NCBI GenBank assembly: GCA_005656395.1
Contig: SRSI01000048.1
Span: 1,860,001 to 1,924,000 of the forward strand
Source of the DNA: Strongyloides papillosus
Taxonomy: Eukaryota; Nematoda; Chromadorea; Rhabditida; Strongyloididae
Direction: 5' to 3'
DNA length: 64,000 nucleotides
A program made the translations under genes and the position numbers. The number at the start of each line of letters is the position of its first letter. Positions within the stretch are counted from its first letter, which is position 1. The notes under the pieces were generated by a model. That model ran no database searches, was not told the origin of the DNA, and saw only the letters and a program-made list of their open reading frames with translations. Shown one piece after another: positions 63,455 through 64,000 of the stretch.

Positions 63455-64000
63455 TTAATTTTTGTCTTTTCTAATACATAAATCTAATGGTTGATCATCA
63501 TCCTCCTCAAGAATAGGAGTTGTAGAGTTCTCAGGAACATCTTCATCTTTAATAACATCATTTTTAATATTACCATTAGAATGGTAACTACTAGCGACAC
63601 TATTAATAATTTCTTTTATACTAGTTACATGATTTCTTTTAAACCCATCTGATAAATAAAAATTTCCACTTTTTATAATACTAGGAGTCTCCAGTAACGA
63701 TGATACTGTCCTATACCTTTCTTTTAATTGTACATTTCCATTTGAAGCACCAGTATTTTCATTAATATCAATAGATTTTCCAACTATTATTGTATTTCTT
63801 TTATTAATATCACTATTTGATTGATTAATATTAATTGTTGGTGGTTTTTCTAAGGCTTTCCTTAAGCATGGCATATCATCAGCTAAACTACTATTATTAG
63901 TACTAATATTATTGCTATTTCCAGATATTCCACCAATATTAACAACTGATGAAATAGTATTATTCTTTCCTACTATAGTATTATTTGTTTGGATAGATGA
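63455..64000 (-). CDS. C-terminal part of a disordered protein with a PLDLC motif (5' end outside window)
   Basis: The minus-strand frame is open from base 64000 to the stop at 63455-63457, so the start lies beyond the window (an internal ATG is at 63874). The sequence is rich in N, S, T and I, has no globular domain, and reads as an intrinsically disordered tail with repeated NNTI/VGK segments (KNNTIS, RNTIIVGKS). It ends EEDDDQPLDLCIRKDKN. QPLDLC followed by basic residues fits the CtBP-binding consensus PxDLS-like/K, which would suggest a transcriptional co-repressor or transcription factor. I do not recognise the protein. The motif reading is inference. Confidence 0.6.
   Translation of the reverse strand, partial: SSIQTNNTIVGKNNTISSVVNIGGISGNSNNISTNNSSLADDMPCLRKALEKPPTININQSNSDINKRNTIIVGKSIDINENTGASNGNVQLKERYRTVSSLLETPSIIKSGNFYLSDGFKRNHVTSIKEIINSVASSYHSNGNIKNDVIKDEDVPENSTTPILEEDDDQPLDLCIRKDKN

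Overview
The window is eukaryotic, extremely AT-rich and nematode in character. Genes have short introns with GT..TTTAG/TTTCAG borders. There are divergent nuclear hormone receptors, a DC-STAMP/RING sperm protein of the spe-42/spe-49 type, neuropeptide GPCRs, and possible spliced-leader acceptor sites just upstream of start codons. This composition and gene set fit a clade IV, Strongyloides-like nematode. That placement is inferred from composition and gene content, not from a search.

Layout. 1-0.77 kb: 3' end of elongation factor 2. 0.8-3.2 kb: degenerate tandem repeats carrying a 1.2 kb foldback element with long inverted arms. 3.28-5.32 kb: a 2 kb element built of a two-level (higher-order) tandem array, flanked by an 8-bp direct repeat. 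It appears to have split the 5' exon of rev-3 (DNA polymerase zeta catalytic subunit). The rest of rev-3 (5.3-9.2 kb) carries a frameshift, an in-frame TGA and other lesions. 9.5-11 kb: secreted BPI/LBP-family protein. 12-17.4 kb: two tandem nuclear hormone receptors on the minus strand. 18-20.4 kb: DC-STAMP/RING protein. 20.75-21.95 kb: a GC-richer decayed gene interrupted by a hAT-type MITE. 22-26 kb: AT-rich DNA with two orphan ORFs. 26.1-27.4 kb: PGAP2/Frag1-like membrane protein. 29.5-35.5 kb: pde-1 (PDE1-type cyclic nucleotide phosphodiesterase) with apparent alternative first exons. 36.3-37.7 kb: GPCR. 37.7-45 kb: gene desert. 45-47.75 kb: Nup133 with one homopolymer frameshift. 48.1-50.5 kb: kap-1 (KAP3) broken by about eight frame breaks. 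51-52 kb: rab-33. 54.3-56.2 kb: UPRT homologue. 56.2-61.8 kb: gene desert. 61.9-63.2 kb: orexin/allatotropin-like GPCR with one frameshift. 63.45 kb to the end: C-terminal part of a disordered protein ending in a PLDLC motif.

The genes do not form an operon or pathway; this is ordinary chromosomal DNA with housekeeping, signalling and reproductive genes. The most notable signal is local gene decay. rev-3 and kap-1 keep recognisable protein similarity but carry several lesions each, while long neighbouring genes are intact. The tandem-array element with its target-site duplication is the best candidate for an undescribed mobile element.

All gene models were built by eye from reading frames, splice-site phase and remembered family motifs. 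No searches were run.
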